This document shows, in pieces, positions 18,659 through 27,602 of a stretch of 64,000 nt of DNA. A model generated the notes under the pieces. It was given only the letters and a program-made list of their open reading frames with translations, ran no database searches and was not told the origin of the DNA. Position 1 is the first letter of the stretch, and every line of letters begins with the position of its first letter. Source of the stretch: Streptomyces lavendulae subsp. lavendulae (GTDB lineage Bacteria > Actinomycetota > Actinomycetes > Streptomycetales > Streptomycetaceae); contig NZ_CP024985.1 of the NCBI RefSeq assembly GCF_002803845.1, forward strand, positions 8,257,501-8,321,500. The letters are read 5' to 3'. A program made the translations under genes and the position numbers.

Positions 18659-18949
18659 CCGCCCCGCCACGGGGCCCCGGCGCACCGCACGGCCACCGCG
18701 CCCGTGCACCCGCACCCCCGCGCCGGGGAGCACCCGCGCCCCCACGTCGCGGCACACCGTGTCCACGGCGTGCCCGTCACGGCACCCCGGCCCCCGCGCC
18801 CCACGCGCCGGCGCGCCGCGGCGCATCCACGCACCCGCTCCACCGACGAGCCGCCACCCGGCCCGTCACCGCACGTCCCGAGGGCCCGCGGTCCCGGCTC
18901 CGGCCGGCCGCGGGCAGCCACCATCACCGACCAATCAGCGAGAGTTGGC

Positions 18950-19984
18950 ATGTCGAACCTCACCGACCAGTCCACGCCCAGCTACAGCCTCACGCCCGCC
19001 GAGGCCTCCGCCGTCGCGGAGCTCACCCTCGAACTCGCCGCCGCCTACGGGTCCTTCGGCGATCCCGTCCTCCTGCGCGACCTGCCGCGGCTCGCGGCCC
19101 GGCTGCCCGAGGGAGTCCAGGACTTCCTGCGCGAGTTCAAACTGGCCGACCGCCACGGCCACACCGTGATCCGCGGGCACGACTTCGACCAGCGGCGCAT
19201 CGGCCCGACGCCCGACCACTGGCGAGGCCGGGTCCGCCCCGGCCCGGAGTTCCCCGAGGAACTGCTGCTGATGCTGTACTCGGCGCTGCTCGGCGAGCCC
19301 TTCGGATGGGCGACGCAGCAGGACGGCCACCTCGTGCACGACATCTTCCCGATCCGCTCGCACGAGAACGACCAGCTCGGGATGGGCAGCAAGCAGCTCC
19401 TGACCTGGCACACCGAGGACGCCTTCCACCCCTACCGCAGCGACTACCTGATCCTCGGCGCCCTGCGCAACCCCGACCACGTGCCCACGACGGTCGGCGA
19501 ACTGGACCTGTCCTCGCTGTCCGCCGAGGACATCGACGTCCTCTTCGAGCCGCGCTACCACATCGCGCCCGACGAATCGCACCTGCCGAAGAACAACACG
19601 ATCGCCACCGAGGAGGAGGCGGCCCGGTTCGCCACCATCCAGCGGATGATCGACGAGCGGCCGCTCGGCCCGCTGCTCTACGGCTCGCGCCTGGACCCGT
19701 ACATGCGCCTGGACCCGTACTTCACCTCCGTCCCGCAGGACGACACCGACGCCCGGCGCGCCTACGACGCACTGTTCAAGGTGGTGGACTCCGGCATGCG
19801 GGAGGTCGTGGCCGACCAGGGCGACGTGCTGTTCATCGACAACCACCGCGCGGTGCACGGCCGGCTCCCCTTCCAGGCCCGCTACGACGGCACCGACCGC
19901 TGGCTCAAGCGGGTGTGCGTCACATCCGACCTGCGCCGCTCCCGTGAGATGCGGGCCACGTCCGCCACCCGGCTGCTGGGCTGA
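18950..19984 (+). CDS. Fe(II)/2-oxoglutarate arginine hydroxylase, VioC/OrfP family
   Basis: A 344-residue clavaminate-synthase-like dioxygenase. The iron ligands are His154 and Glu156 in LLTWHTEDAFHP and His303 in AVHGRLPF; Arg321 (KRVCV) should bind 2-oxoglutarate. This HxE...H arrangement and overall sequence match VioC (arginine C3 hydroxylase of viomycin) and OrfP (arginine dihydroxylase of streptothricin). ATG at 18950 gives MSNLTDQSTPSYSLTPAEA. About 290 bases of gene-free DNA precede it, so it may have its own promoter. It supplies the hydroxylated arginine for the VioD/OrfR-like enzyme at 15651. Confidence 0.88.
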   Translation: MSNLTDQSTPSYSLTPAEASAVAELTLELAAAYGSFGDPVLLRDLPRLAARLPEGVQDFLREFKLADRHGHTVIRGHDFDQRRIGPTPDHWRGRVRPGPEFPEELLLMLYSALLGEPFGWATQQDGHLVHDIFPIRSHENDQLGMGSKQLLTWHTEDAFHPYRSDYLILGALRNPDHVPTTVGELDLSSLSAEDIDVLFEPRYHIAPDESHLPKNNTIATEEEAARFATIQRMIDERPLGPLLYGSRLDPYMRLDPYFTSVPQDDTDARRAYDALFKVVDSGMREVVADQGDVLFIDNHRAVHGRLPFQARYDGTDRWLKRVCVTSDLRRSREMRATSATRLLG

Positions 19985-19991
19985 CGCCCCG

Positions 19992-20741
19992 GTGCCGCCC
20001 ACCCTGACCGACCTGTCCCGGGACCCGTGGCTACGGTCCGACGTGGACGCCCTGATCGGCGCCAACATGCCCGCGTACATGAGCTGGGAGTCACCCGGGA
20101 ACTGGCGCTGGCACGGCATGTACGACCTCTACCCGGCCCACCAGCTGTGCCTGCTGGACGAGGACGGGCGCCTGCTCGCCGCCGCCAACGGGCTGCCGAT
20201 CCGCTGGGACGGCAGCGCCTCGTCGCTGCCGTCCGGCAGCGACGGGGTCCTGGTGGAGGCCGTCGACCACGGCCCGCCCGACCGCCCGGACGCCGTGTGC
20301 ATGCTGTCGGTGTCCGTGGACGCCGGGCACCGGGCGGCCGGCCTCGCCGAGCTGCTGCTCGGCGAGGTCCGGCGGCGGGCCGCCGAGGACGCCCCGCGCG
20401 GAGTCGTCATCCCGGTCCGCCCCACCCGCAAGCCCCGCTACCCGCTGATCCCCATCGACGTCTACGCCGCCTGGCGACGGCCCGACGGGAGCTGCTTCGA
20501 CCCCTGGCTGCGCACCCACCTGGACCTCGGCGCCACCCGACTGGGCATCGCCGAGAACTCCCTGGTGATCCGCCAGCCGGTGCACCGGTGGGAGGAGTTC
20601 CTCGGCCACCCGCTGCCGGGACCCGGCGACCACCCCCTGCCCGGAGCCCTCGTGCCGCTGCGCGTCACCGAGGACGGCTACGGCACCTACACCGAGCCCA
20701 ACGTGTGGGTCCACCACCCCGCAGGACTCCCCACGCCCTGA
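19992..20741 (+). CDS. GNAT-family acetyltransferase (long form)
   Basis: A 249-residue protein starting at GTG 19992, eight bases after the hydroxylase stop. The central part (ALCMLSVSVDAGHRAAGLAE region: CMLSVSVD, HRAAGLAELLL) is the acyl-CoA binding core of GNAT enzymes, preceded by an N-terminal domain with WESPGNWRW. The C-terminal third (CFDPWLRTHLDLGATRLGIA, then NSLVIRQPVHRWEEFLG) is of a type seen in larger GNATs. Position between the hydroxylase and the sugar-processing genes points to a biosynthetic role, possibly acylation of the lactam or sugar. It is distinct from the NAT resistance enzyme at 31627. Confidence 0.65.
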   Translation: MPPTLTDLSRDPWLRSDVDALIGANMPAYMSWESPGNWRWHGMYDLYPAHQLCLLDEDGRLLAAANGLPIRWDGSASSLPSGSDGVLVEAVDHGPPDRPDAVCMLSVSVDAGHRAAGLAELLLGEVRRRAAEDAPRGVVIPVRPTRKPRYPLIPIDVYAAWRRPDGSCFDPWLRTHLDLGATRLGIAENSLVIRQPVHRWEEFLGHPLPGPGDHPLPGALVPLRVTEDGYGTYTEPNVWVHHPAGLPTP

Positions 20742-20825
20742 CCGGGCGGCGGGCCGGGCCGCGCGCCCGGTACCCCCGCCCCCTCACGACGAACCACGAC
20801 GAACCACGACGAACCCTGGAGAGCC

Positions 20826-22853
20826 ATGACTCCCGTACGCCTCGCGATCGTCGGATGCGGCGCTGCCGCCCGCGGCTGCCACCTGCCCGCCCTGCCCCCG
20901 CTCAAGGGGGACGTGCGGCTGACCGCCCTCATCGACCGCGACCCCCTCCAAGCCGAGGCCGCCCTGGCCCTGTACCGCGAACTCGGCGGCACCGACGCCG
21001 ACGCGGTGCTGCTCGCCACCGACCCGGCCGACGCGGCGGACGCGTTCGACGCGGCCGTGGTGGTCGCCCCCCACACCCTGCACGCGCCGATCGTCCGGTC
21101 GCTGCTGGCGGCGGGCAAGCACGTCCTGCTGGAGAAGCCGATGACCACCACGGTCGCCGACGCCGAGGCCCTGCTGGCCGCCGCCGCGGCCGACGGCGCG
21201 CCGGTGCTGGCCATGGCCCACCCGCGGCGGCTCTTCCCCGCCTACGCCTGGGTCAAGCGGCTCATCGACGACGGCGACCTCGGCGAGGTGGTGCGCGTCG
21301 AATGGTCGGAGGGCCACCCCTACGCCCACGAGCCGGTCTCCTGGTCGATGTTCGACCGGCGCCTCGCCGGCGGCGGGGTGCTCACCGACACCGCCTCCCA
21401 CGTCTTCGACACCCTGCTGTGGTGGCTCGGCCCCGAGGCGGAGGTCGTGCGCTACGAGGACAACTCCCTCGGCGGGGTGGAGACCGACGCCTCCGCCCAC
21501 CTGCGGTTCGGCGCCACCGACGTGCACTGCGACTTCAGCCGCCTGCGCGACCTGGGCATCCGCTGCCGCGTCACAGGCACCCGGGCGACCGTCACCATCG
21601 GCACGGACTTCCCGGCGGGGGAGTGCACCCTGGTCACCGCGGACGGGGTGGAACTGCACCGCGGCGACGTGGACGCCGTCGCCCCCGCCCAGGGCGAATG
21701 GGAGCTGCTCTTCACCGAGCAGCTCGCCAACTTCGCCGCCGCGGTACGCGGGACGGCCCCCGTGCACTCCACCGCGCGGGACGGCGTACGCGTCGTGGAG
21801 CTCATACAGGCCTGCTACGGCGCCGCCGTCCGCGAGGGCTCCGCGCAGCCCTGGACCACGCGCGGCAGCGGCGCCGCCGCCGGGGGCCCCGCGCTCGCCG
21901 GCCGCACCGTGGCCGTCACCGGCGCGAGCGGGTTCATCGGCGGCCGCCTCGTCGAACGGCTGGTCCTCGGCACCGGAGCCCGGGTCCGGCCCGTGGTGCG
22001 CGGCTTCGGCCGGGCGGCCCGGCTCTCCGTACTGCCGCAGGACCGGCTGGAGTTCCGCCAGGCCGACCTGCTGGACCCCGCCGCGCTGCGCGCCGCGTTC
22101 GAGGGCTGCGACACCGTCGTGCACTGCGCCTTCGGCAGCTCCGGTGACGAGGCCGCGCGCTGGGCCGCCTCCGTCGAGGGCACCTCCGGGGTATTGGCCG
22201 CCGCGCGGGCCGCCGGCGTCCGGCGCGTGGTGCACCTGAGCACCGTCGACGTGTACGACCCCGCCGTCGAAGGAGCCCTCACCGAGGACTCGGCAGCCCG
22301 CCCGGCCGACCCCGCCGACCGCGAGTACGAACAGCAGAAACTGGCCGCGGAGCGGCTCGTCAGGGACGCCCACGGCGACGGGCTGGAGACGGTGGTGCTC
22401 CAGCCCGGAGTGGTCCACGGCCCGTGGGGCGGCCAGTGGACCACCGCCCAGCTGCGCCGCCCCGCGGGCGACTTCGCGCAGCTCCCGACGGGCGACGGGG
22501 GCGGGGCCTGCAACGCCGTGTACGTCGACGACCTGGCCGACGCCGTCCTCCTGGCCGTGGACACCCCGGCGGCGGCCGGCGAGCGGTTCCTCGTCGGGCA
22601 CGCCGAGGAGCTGCGCTGGGGCACCTTCTTCGACGCCGTCCGGGCCCTGCGCGGCCTGGACACCGCGGCGGCGGAGCCGGGGGAGCCGGTGGCCGAGTGG
22701 GAACTGGAGCTGTACCGCTCGACGGCCCGGGCCGACTACGACAAGGCCCGCCGGATCCTGGGCTTCACGGCACGCGTCCCGTTCTCCGAGGGCGCCGCGC
22801 TGACCGGCCAGTGGGCATCCTGGGCCGGCGAGACGCCGGGGGCGGGCGCATGA
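20826..22853 (+). CDS. Fused Gfo/Idh/MocA oxidoreductase - NAD-dependent epimerase (SDR)
   Basis: A 675-residue two-domain dehydrogenase; ATG at 20826 follows GGAGAGCC. Residues about 1-345 are a Gfo/Idh/MocA oxidoreductase: Rossmann motif IVGCGAAARG, EKPMTTTVADAEAL with the catalytic Lys, and HPYAHEP/GGVLTDTASHVFD. Residues about 355-670 are an extended SDR: VAVTGASGFIGGRLVERL, HLSTVDVYDP and the YxxxK motif in DREYEQQKLAAE. The fusion is unusual. Gulosamine differs from glucosamine at C3 and C4, so a 3-oxidoreductase joined to a C4 epimerase would suit that double inversion; this is inference. The stop overlaps the deacetylase start. Confidence 0.8.
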   Translation: MTPVRLAIVGCGAAARGCHLPALPPLKGDVRLTALIDRDPLQAEAALALYRELGGTDADAVLLATDPADAADAFDAAVVVAPHTLHAPIVRSLLAAGKHVLLEKPMTTTVADAEALLAAAAADGAPVLAMAHPRRLFPAYAWVKRLIDDGDLGEVVRVEWSEGHPYAHEPVSWSMFDRRLAGGGVLTDTASHVFDTLLWWLGPEAEVVRYEDNSLGGVETDASAHLRFGATDVHCDFSRLRDLGIRCRVTGTRATVTIGTDFPAGECTLVTADGVELHRGDVDAVAPAQGEWELLFTEQLANFAAAVRGTAPVHSTARDGVRVVELIQACYGAAVREGSAQPWTTRGSGAAAGGPALAGRTVAVTGASGFIGGRLVERLVLGTGARVRPVVRGFGRAARLSVLPQDRLEFRQADLLDPAALRAAFEGCDTVVHCAFGSSGDEAARWAASVEGTSGVLAAARAAGVRRVVHLSTVDVYDPAVEGALTEDSAARPADPADREYEQQKLAAERLVRDAHGDGLETVVLQPGVVHGPWGGQWTTAQLRRPAGDFAQLPTGDGGGACNAVYVDDLADAVLLAVDTPAAAGERFLVGHAEELRWGTFFDAVRALRGLDTAAAEPGEPVAEWELELYRSTARADYDKARRILGFTARVPFSEGAALTGQWASWAGETPGAGA

Positions 22854-23554
22854 GCGCGGTCACCGACGTCCTGGTCGTCGCCCCCCACCCCGACGACGAC
22901 GTCATCGGCTGCGGCGGATCCATCGCCAAACACGTGCGCGACGGAGCCCGGGTGACGGTCGTCATCGTCATCGGACGCGAGCGGAGCGCCCTCGACGACT
23001 CGGTGAGCGACGCCGCCTTCGCCGCCGAGACCGAGGCGGCCGCGAAGGCCCTGGGCGTGCACCGCTGCATCCGTTTCGACGAACCCTCGCGCGACTTCGT
23101 CCTCTCCCGCCGCGTCCACCTGGACCTCGTCCGCGTGCTGCGCGAGGTGCGGCCGCAGGTGGTGTACCTGCCGCACGACAACGACGACGACGTCGAACAC
23201 CGCATGGTGCACCGGCTCACCGTCGAGGCGCTGTGGATGGCCGGGTCGGAGTTCTTCCAGGAGACGGGCGGCCGGCCGATGCCCGCCCCCGGGCTGGTGC
23301 TCGGCTACGAGGTGTGGGCGCCGATGGCGCGCTTCCAGTACGCCGAGGACATCGACGGGCAGATCGAGACCAAGGTCGAGGCGATGCGCGCGTACGTTTC
23401 CCAGCTGCGGCACGCCGCCTGGGACGAGGGCATCCGCGGCCTGGCCCGCTACCGGGGCGCGCTCTCGAAGGGCTCGGGACACGCCGAGGTGTTCCAGGTA
23501 CTGGCCCTCGGCGCCGCGCCGGCCCCCGGCGCGGGGGGAGGCGACCGTGACTGA
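22850..23554 (+). CDS. PIG-L family deacetylase
   Basis: A 234-residue zinc-dependent LmbE/PIG-L enzyme, coupled to the preceding gene by an ATGA overlap. VVAPHPDDDVIGCGG holds the Zn-binding His and Asp (PHPDDE in most members, PHPDDD here), and PHDNDDDVEH supplies the second His region. Family members remove N-acetyl groups from GlcNAc conjugates, as in mycothiol, teicoplanin and butirosin pathways. In this cluster it would de-N-acetylate an amino sugar after glycosyl transfer. No signal peptide, so cytoplasmic. Confidence 0.85.
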   Translation: MSAVTDVLVVAPHPDDDVIGCGGSIAKHVRDGARVTVVIVIGRERSALDDSVSDAAFAAETEAAAKALGVHRCIRFDEPSRDFVLSRRVHLDLVRVLREVRPQVVYLPHDNDDDVEHRMVHRLTVEALWMAGSEFFQETGGRPMPAPGLVLGYEVWAPMARFQYAEDIDGQIETKVEAMRAYVSQLRHAAWDEGIRGLARYRGALSKGSGHAEVFQVLALGAAPAPGAGGGDRD

Positions 23555-24779
23555 CCGCCTCCTGGTCTGCGGGCTCGGCTCCGGAATGGACCACTCCCTG
23601 GCGGGCCTGCGCTCCCCCCGACGGGAGCTGGTCGTGGTGACGGACCGTCCCACGGACCGGGCCCGCGCCGCCGCGGACGTCCTCCTCGACTGCGACCCGG
23701 ACGACGCGGCGGCGGTGCTCGCGCGGCTGTCGGCCGCCGGCCTGGACCGGATCGACGGGGTGTTCTCCCTCGGAGCGGACAACCCGCCGGTGATCAGCAC
23801 CCTCGCGCGGCACTTCGGCTGCCCGGGCCTGCCGCTGGAGACGGCCCTCGACTGCACGCTCAAGGACCGCCGCCTGCGGATCCTGCGCGCGGCCGGACTG
23901 GACCTGCCCCGCTTCGCCGTCGCCGAAGGCGTCGGCGAGGCGGTGCGGGCGGCCGCCGACATCGGCCTGCCCGTAGTCGTCAAACCATGCGACCGGACCG
24001 GATCGCTGGGCGTGCTCAAGGCGGAGTCGGCCGGGCAGGTGCGCGCCCTGGCCGAGGAGGCGCTGCGGCTCAGCCCCGGCGGCCGGATCGTGGTCGAGGA
24101 GTTCCTGGAGGGCACCGAGCACACCCTGGCGGCCTTCATGACCGACGGCGAGCTGCACCGGTTCGGCTTCGCCGACCGGGAGTACGGGAACAAGGAGCGC
24201 TTCGCGCCGCACTTCTTCGAGGGCGGCGACACCCTACCGAGCCGGCTGACCGACGAGCAGATCGACGAGGTCACCGACGTGGTGCGGCGCGGGGCGCGGG
24301 CCCTGCGCCTGGACCCCGCGGTGATCAACACCGACATCCTGCGCACGCGCGACGGCCGGGTGATCCTCCTGGAGATCACCTGCAGGATCACCGGGGCCCG
24401 CATCGCGACCGAGGTGATGCGGCTGGCGACCGGAGTGGACCCGCTGCCGAACCTGGTCAGGCTGGCCCTGGGACGTCCGCTGGAACCGGCCGAACTGGTG
24501 CCCCGGCACAGCCGCGCGGTGGTCCAGCGGTTCGTCCCCGCGGACGGCGGGGTCGTCGCGTGGGTCGGCGACCCGAGGGACATCGCCCGCCGCAGCGGGG
24601 TGCACGACGTGTTCTGGGGACTCGAACTGAAACCGGGCACCGTCGTGCCGCCGTACCGAGGCGGCGCCGACGTCCTCGGCGGGGTGATCGCCCACGCCGC
24701 ACGCCCGGCGGAGGCCGAGGCCATCGCCGAACGCACCCTGCGCGCCCTGCCCGTGCGGTTCGAGGCCGGATCCCGGTGA
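23547..24779 (+). CDS. ATP-grasp ligase
   Basis: A 410-residue carboxylate-amine ligase type ATP-grasp protein; GTG at 23547 lies inside the end of the deacetylase gene and follows GGGGGAGG. The N-terminal domain (RLLVCGLGSGMDHSLAG) is a Rossmann-like preATP-grasp fold. The ATP-grasp core has LPVVVKPCDRTGSLGV, IVVEEFLEGTEHTL, and the metal-binding region DPAVINTDILRTRDG and ILLEITCRITG. ATP-grasp enzymes form amide bonds through acyl phosphates. It is a candidate for attaching an amino acid or closing the lactam without NRPS help, a step not expected from standard NRPS logic. Substrate unknown. Confidence 0.75.
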   Translation: MTDRLLVCGLGSGMDHSLAGLRSPRRELVVVTDRPTDRARAAADVLLDCDPDDAAAVLARLSAAGLDRIDGVFSLGADNPPVISTLARHFGCPGLPLETALDCTLKDRRLRILRAAGLDLPRFAVAEGVGEAVRAAADIGLPVVVKPCDRTGSLGVLKAESAGQVRALAEEALRLSPGGRIVVEEFLEGTEHTLAAFMTDGELHRFGFADREYGNKERFAPHFFEGGDTLPSRLTDEQIDEVTDVVRRGARALRLDPAVINTDILRTRDGRVILLEITCRITGARIATEVMRLATGVDPLPNLVRLALGRPLEPAELVPRHSRAVVQRFVPADGGVVAWVGDPRDIARRSGVHDVFWGLELKPGTVVPPYRGGADVLGGVIAHAARPAEAEAIAERTLRALPVRFEAGSR

Positions 24780-24835
24780 CCGCGCGGCAGGCGGACCGTA
24801 CGCATCCGAACGTGACGAAGACGAAGGGGAGACAC

Positions 24836-25915
24836 ATGGCCACCGACCCGGTGGACGAGACGGACGTCGACAAGGGCATCGCCCGCACCGGCGTGGTCAT
24901 CGCGCTGCGCGACGACCTGCGCATCGCCGACTGCATCGCCTCGATCGACGAGGACGTCGAGATCGTCCTGGCTCTCAACGGACCCAGCGACGCCGTGCTG
25001 AAACTGATCGCCGAGCACCCGCGCCCGCTGACCGTCACCGAGATCGAGGACGTCGGCAACCTGGGCGCCGCCTACAACGCGGGGGCCGCCGCCACCGACC
25101 GGCAGTACCTCCTGCTCATGGACTCCGACTGCACCTTCGCCCCCGGCGTGGTCCGCGCCATGGTCCGCGCGGTGCTCACCGACCCGGTGGTCAAGGGCCA
25201 GGTGGTGTACGGGGAGTCGGACGGGGTGCTCAGCAAACTGACGGCCAGGGTGAGGGAGTTCGACGAGGGCGACTACGTCAGCGCGCTGTCCCCGCCGCTG
25301 ATCTACAACCGCGACATCGTCGACCACATCGGCGGCTACCACTTCGACGAGCTGATCCACTGGTGCGAGGACCGCGAGTTCGACTTCCGGCTCCAGCTCG
25401 CGGGCATCCCCGTGGTGTACCTGCCGCAGGCACGCATCTTCCACGACGCCCAGCACGGCTTCGCCAACATGCGCAGCTACTTCCGCTACGGCGTGGGCGA
25501 GGGCATCGCACAGGAGACCGGGGTGTTCACCACACCGGCGGTGCCGGTGGCGTGGCGGCTGTTCGAGGCGTCACGGACCCTGGTGCACTGCGCCCGCGAC
25601 AAGGGCGTGGGCGCGGCGGCCTACTACGCCCTCCTGAAGGCGGCCTTCCACACGGGCACCGCCCACCACCTGCTCAACGACCCGTACAAGGTGCGGGAGC
25701 GCTACCCCGCCGCGGCCAAACGGGCGCGGATGGTGCGCTCGATCCCCCAGCACAGCACCAAGCTGACCGGCGCTCAGGTGCGGCGGCTGCGGCGGGCCCA
25801 CTGGGAGGCGGGCCGGCGGATCGAGAAGGTGGCCGACCTGTCGGTCTTCCACCCGGACGCCGCCGGCCCGGGCCCCCGGTCAGCCGCCGGACAGGCCCGG
25901 CAGCAGCAGGCGTGA
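24836..25915 (+). CDS. Glycosyltransferase family 2
   Basis: A 359-residue GT-A type glycosyltransferase; ATG at 24836 follows AAGGGGAG. TGVVIALRDDLRIADCI starts the nucleotide-binding domain, YLLLMDSDCTFAPG carries the DxD motif, and HWCEDREFDFRLQLAG is the acceptor or catalytic acidic region. No transmembrane segment is evident, so it is cytoplasmic. It probably transfers an N-acetylhexosamine to the cyclic guanidine, to be deacetylated by the PIG-L enzyme upstream. The last 36 bases overlap the convergent S15 hydrolase gene. Confidence 0.8.
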   Translation: MATDPVDETDVDKGIARTGVVIALRDDLRIADCIASIDEDVEIVLALNGPSDAVLKLIAEHPRPLTVTEIEDVGNLGAAYNAGAAATDRQYLLLMDSDCTFAPGVVRAMVRAVLTDPVVKGQVVYGESDGVLSKLTARVREFDEGDYVSALSPPLIYNRDIVDHIGGYHFDELIHWCEDREFDFRLQLAGIPVVYLPQARIFHDAQHGFANMRSYFRYGVGEGIAQETGVFTTPAVPVAWRLFEASRTLVHCARDKGVGAAAYYALLKAAFHTGTAHHLLNDPYKVRERYPAAAKRARMVRSIPQHSTKLTGAQVRRLRRAHWEAGRRIEKVADLSVFHPDAAGPGPRSAAGQARQQQA

Positions 25916-27583
25916 GGGATGGTCACCGCCGTGGTGGACGGTGTGGTGGGCGAGGACGGGCGGGTGGACGTCGAAACGTGGCGTGTTGCTCGCCGCGACC
26001 TCCAGCCGGATCCGGTGGCCCGCGCGGAAGACGTGGCCGACGGCGCCCAGCGCGACGGTGACCTCCACCGGCCCGCCGGGGGCGGACGAGCCGTCCGCCC
26101 CCGGAGCCAGGCGGCGCACGCTGTCGCACAGCAGCTCGGCCCGCCCGTCGGGGTGGACGTCGACGAGCTTGCCGGTCACGTCGGCGCCCGCCGCGTCCGG
26201 GGTCACGTACACCGTCAGGACGGTGTCGCCGATGACGGTCAGCGGCGCAGTGAGCGGCTCGCCGGTGAAACACAGGACGTCGGAGCGCTGTTCGACCTCG
26301 CGCTGGTCCAGCGGACCGCAGTCGCCCCCGGTGAACTGGCCCGGCAGGGCGGTCGCGCCGCCGGTCGTGGGAACCGGGTCGGCGGGATCGTGGCGCAGCC
26401 GGTCGGCCCCCGGTTCCCGCGGGGCGGGGCCGGGCGTCAGACCGCGGCCGCGGAGGTACAGGACGAGGTCCCGGGTCCCGGGGACGGGCCAGTCGGAGAA
26501 GGAGCGCCACGCGTCGGCGCCGGTGACGAACAGCCGGACCGGCCCGTCGTCCCCGGAGCGGGAGCGGGAGCGGGAGCCGGAGCCGGAGCTGGAGTCGGAG
26601 CCGGTCCCGCCGGCCCGTACCCCGGCGCCGTGGCGCCCCAGGTACCGGTCGAAATGGTCCAGGTGCATCCCGGTCACATCGATTTCGCGTTCATCGGCGG
26701 CGAGCCCGTAACGGCGCTGCGGGAAAATGCCGCCGGTGACGCAATGGGACCACGGGCCGACCACCAGACGCGACGGGGTGCCGAAATTCCGCATTCCCCG
26801 GTAATTCTCCAGGGCGCCCGCGAGGAAGATGTCGTACCAGCCGGTGAGGTGGAGCACCGGTACCTCGATCGCCGGATACGACGCGCGGGGTGCGGCCCGC
26901 CGCCAGTAGGGGGCGCCGTCCGGGTGCGCCCGCCACTGGCGGTAGTACGGGGCCAGCCGGTCCAGCAGGTCCGTCGCGGCGCCGGGGTCCCGGTAGAGCT
27001 CCTCGATCCGGTCGACGGCATCGGCCACCTCCGCCAGATCGGCCCCCGTCAGCCCGGCCCCGTCCAGCAGCAGGTCGTAGAGCACCCAGTACAGGACGAA
27101 GCCCAGCTGGAAGGCACCGCCCTGGCGCGTCCAGCCCTCGTCGAAGCCGGAACCGGCCACGTGCGGGGCGATCGCACCGAGCCCGGGAGGGCGTTCGGCC
27201 GCGGCGAGCAGAGCGGCCATCGCCTCGTAGGAGCGGCCGAACAGGCCTGCCGTGCCGTCGCACCACGACTGCTCCACCGCCCAGGCGACCGTGTCCGCGC
27301 CGTCCGCCGCCTCGTGCCAGTAGGGCTCGAAGGCGCCGCCGGAGGCGAACCGGCCGCGCACGTCCTGCACCAGCAGGGCGTAGCCCCCGCGGACCAGGCG
27401 CAGTCCGTCGACGGAGGCGCCGCCCGGGCTGCCGCCCGATTTCCCGTAGGGCGTCCGGCGCACCAGCACCGGCACCGGCGCGTCGGTCACGGGCCGGTAG
27501 AGATCGGCGCTCAATAACGTGCCGTCACGCATGGATATCTTCAGATCGTGTTCCACGACAATATTCACCCGCCCATATTCCAT
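25880..27583 (-). CDS. CocE/NonD-type S15 hydrolase
   Basis: An alpha/beta-hydrolase of about 567 residues of the S15 X-Pro dipeptidyl-peptidase/CocE class. GLFGRSYEAM holds the Ser nucleophile; VVGPWSHCVTGG carries the His region; the C-terminal third is the jelly-roll domain (RVRLEV-type RIRLEVAASNTPRFDV). The start is uncertain: ATG 27583 is used, GTG 27601 and later GTGs are possible and the ribosome site is poor. A TTA codon occurs at GTLLSADL. An Arg/Ser-Gly low-complexity insert (SRSRSRSG) comes from a hexanucleotide repeat. The only minus-strand gene inside the plus-strand operon; it may hydrolyse a protecting amide or ester. Confidence 0.75.
   Translation of the reverse strand: MEYGRVNIVVEHDLKISMRDGTLLSADLYRPVTDAPVPVLVRRTPYGKSGGSPGGASVDGLRLVRGGYALLVQDVRGRFASGGAFEPYWHEAADGADTVAWAVEQSWCDGTAGLFGRSYEAMAALLAAAERPPGLGAIAPHVAGSGFDEGWTRQGGAFQLGFVLYWVLYDLLLDGAGLTGADLAEVADAVDRIEELYRDPGAATDLLDRLAPYYRQWRAHPDGAPYWRRAAPRASYPAIEVPVLHLTGWYDIFLAGALENYRGMRNFGTPSRLVVGPWSHCVTGGIFPQRRYGLAADEREIDVTGMHLDHFDRYLGRHGAGVRAGGTGSDSSSGSGSRSRSRSGDDGPVRLFVTGADAWRSFSDWPVPGTRDLVLYLRGRGLTPGPAPREPGADRLRHDPADPVPTTGGATALPGQFTGGDCGPLDQREVEQRSDVLCFTGEPLTAPLTVIGDTVLTVYVTPDAAGADVTGKLVDVHPDGRAELLCDSVRRLAPGADGSSAPGGPVEVTVALGAVGHVFRAGHRIRLEVAASNTPRFDVHPPVLAHHTVHHGGDHPSRLLLPGLSGG
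26554..26604. repeat. GGAGCG/GGAGCC hexanucleotide repeat inside the S15 hydrolase gene
   Basis: Eight near-identical hexamers in tandem, starting GGAGCG three times and drifting to GGAGCC, GGAGCT and GGAGTC. It is in frame and encodes a Ser/Gly/Arg string between the hydrolase core and its C-terminal domain. Typical of slippage-prone linker DNA. Confidence 0.7.
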
Positions 27584-27602
27584 CAGGACGAGGAAACCCA
27601 CA

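Noticed and set aside
22736..25456. Long minus-strand open frame opposite PIG-L, ATP-grasp and GT2 genes
   Set aside because: Shadow frame; the plus strand has coupled starts, ribosome sites and catalytic motifs throughout.
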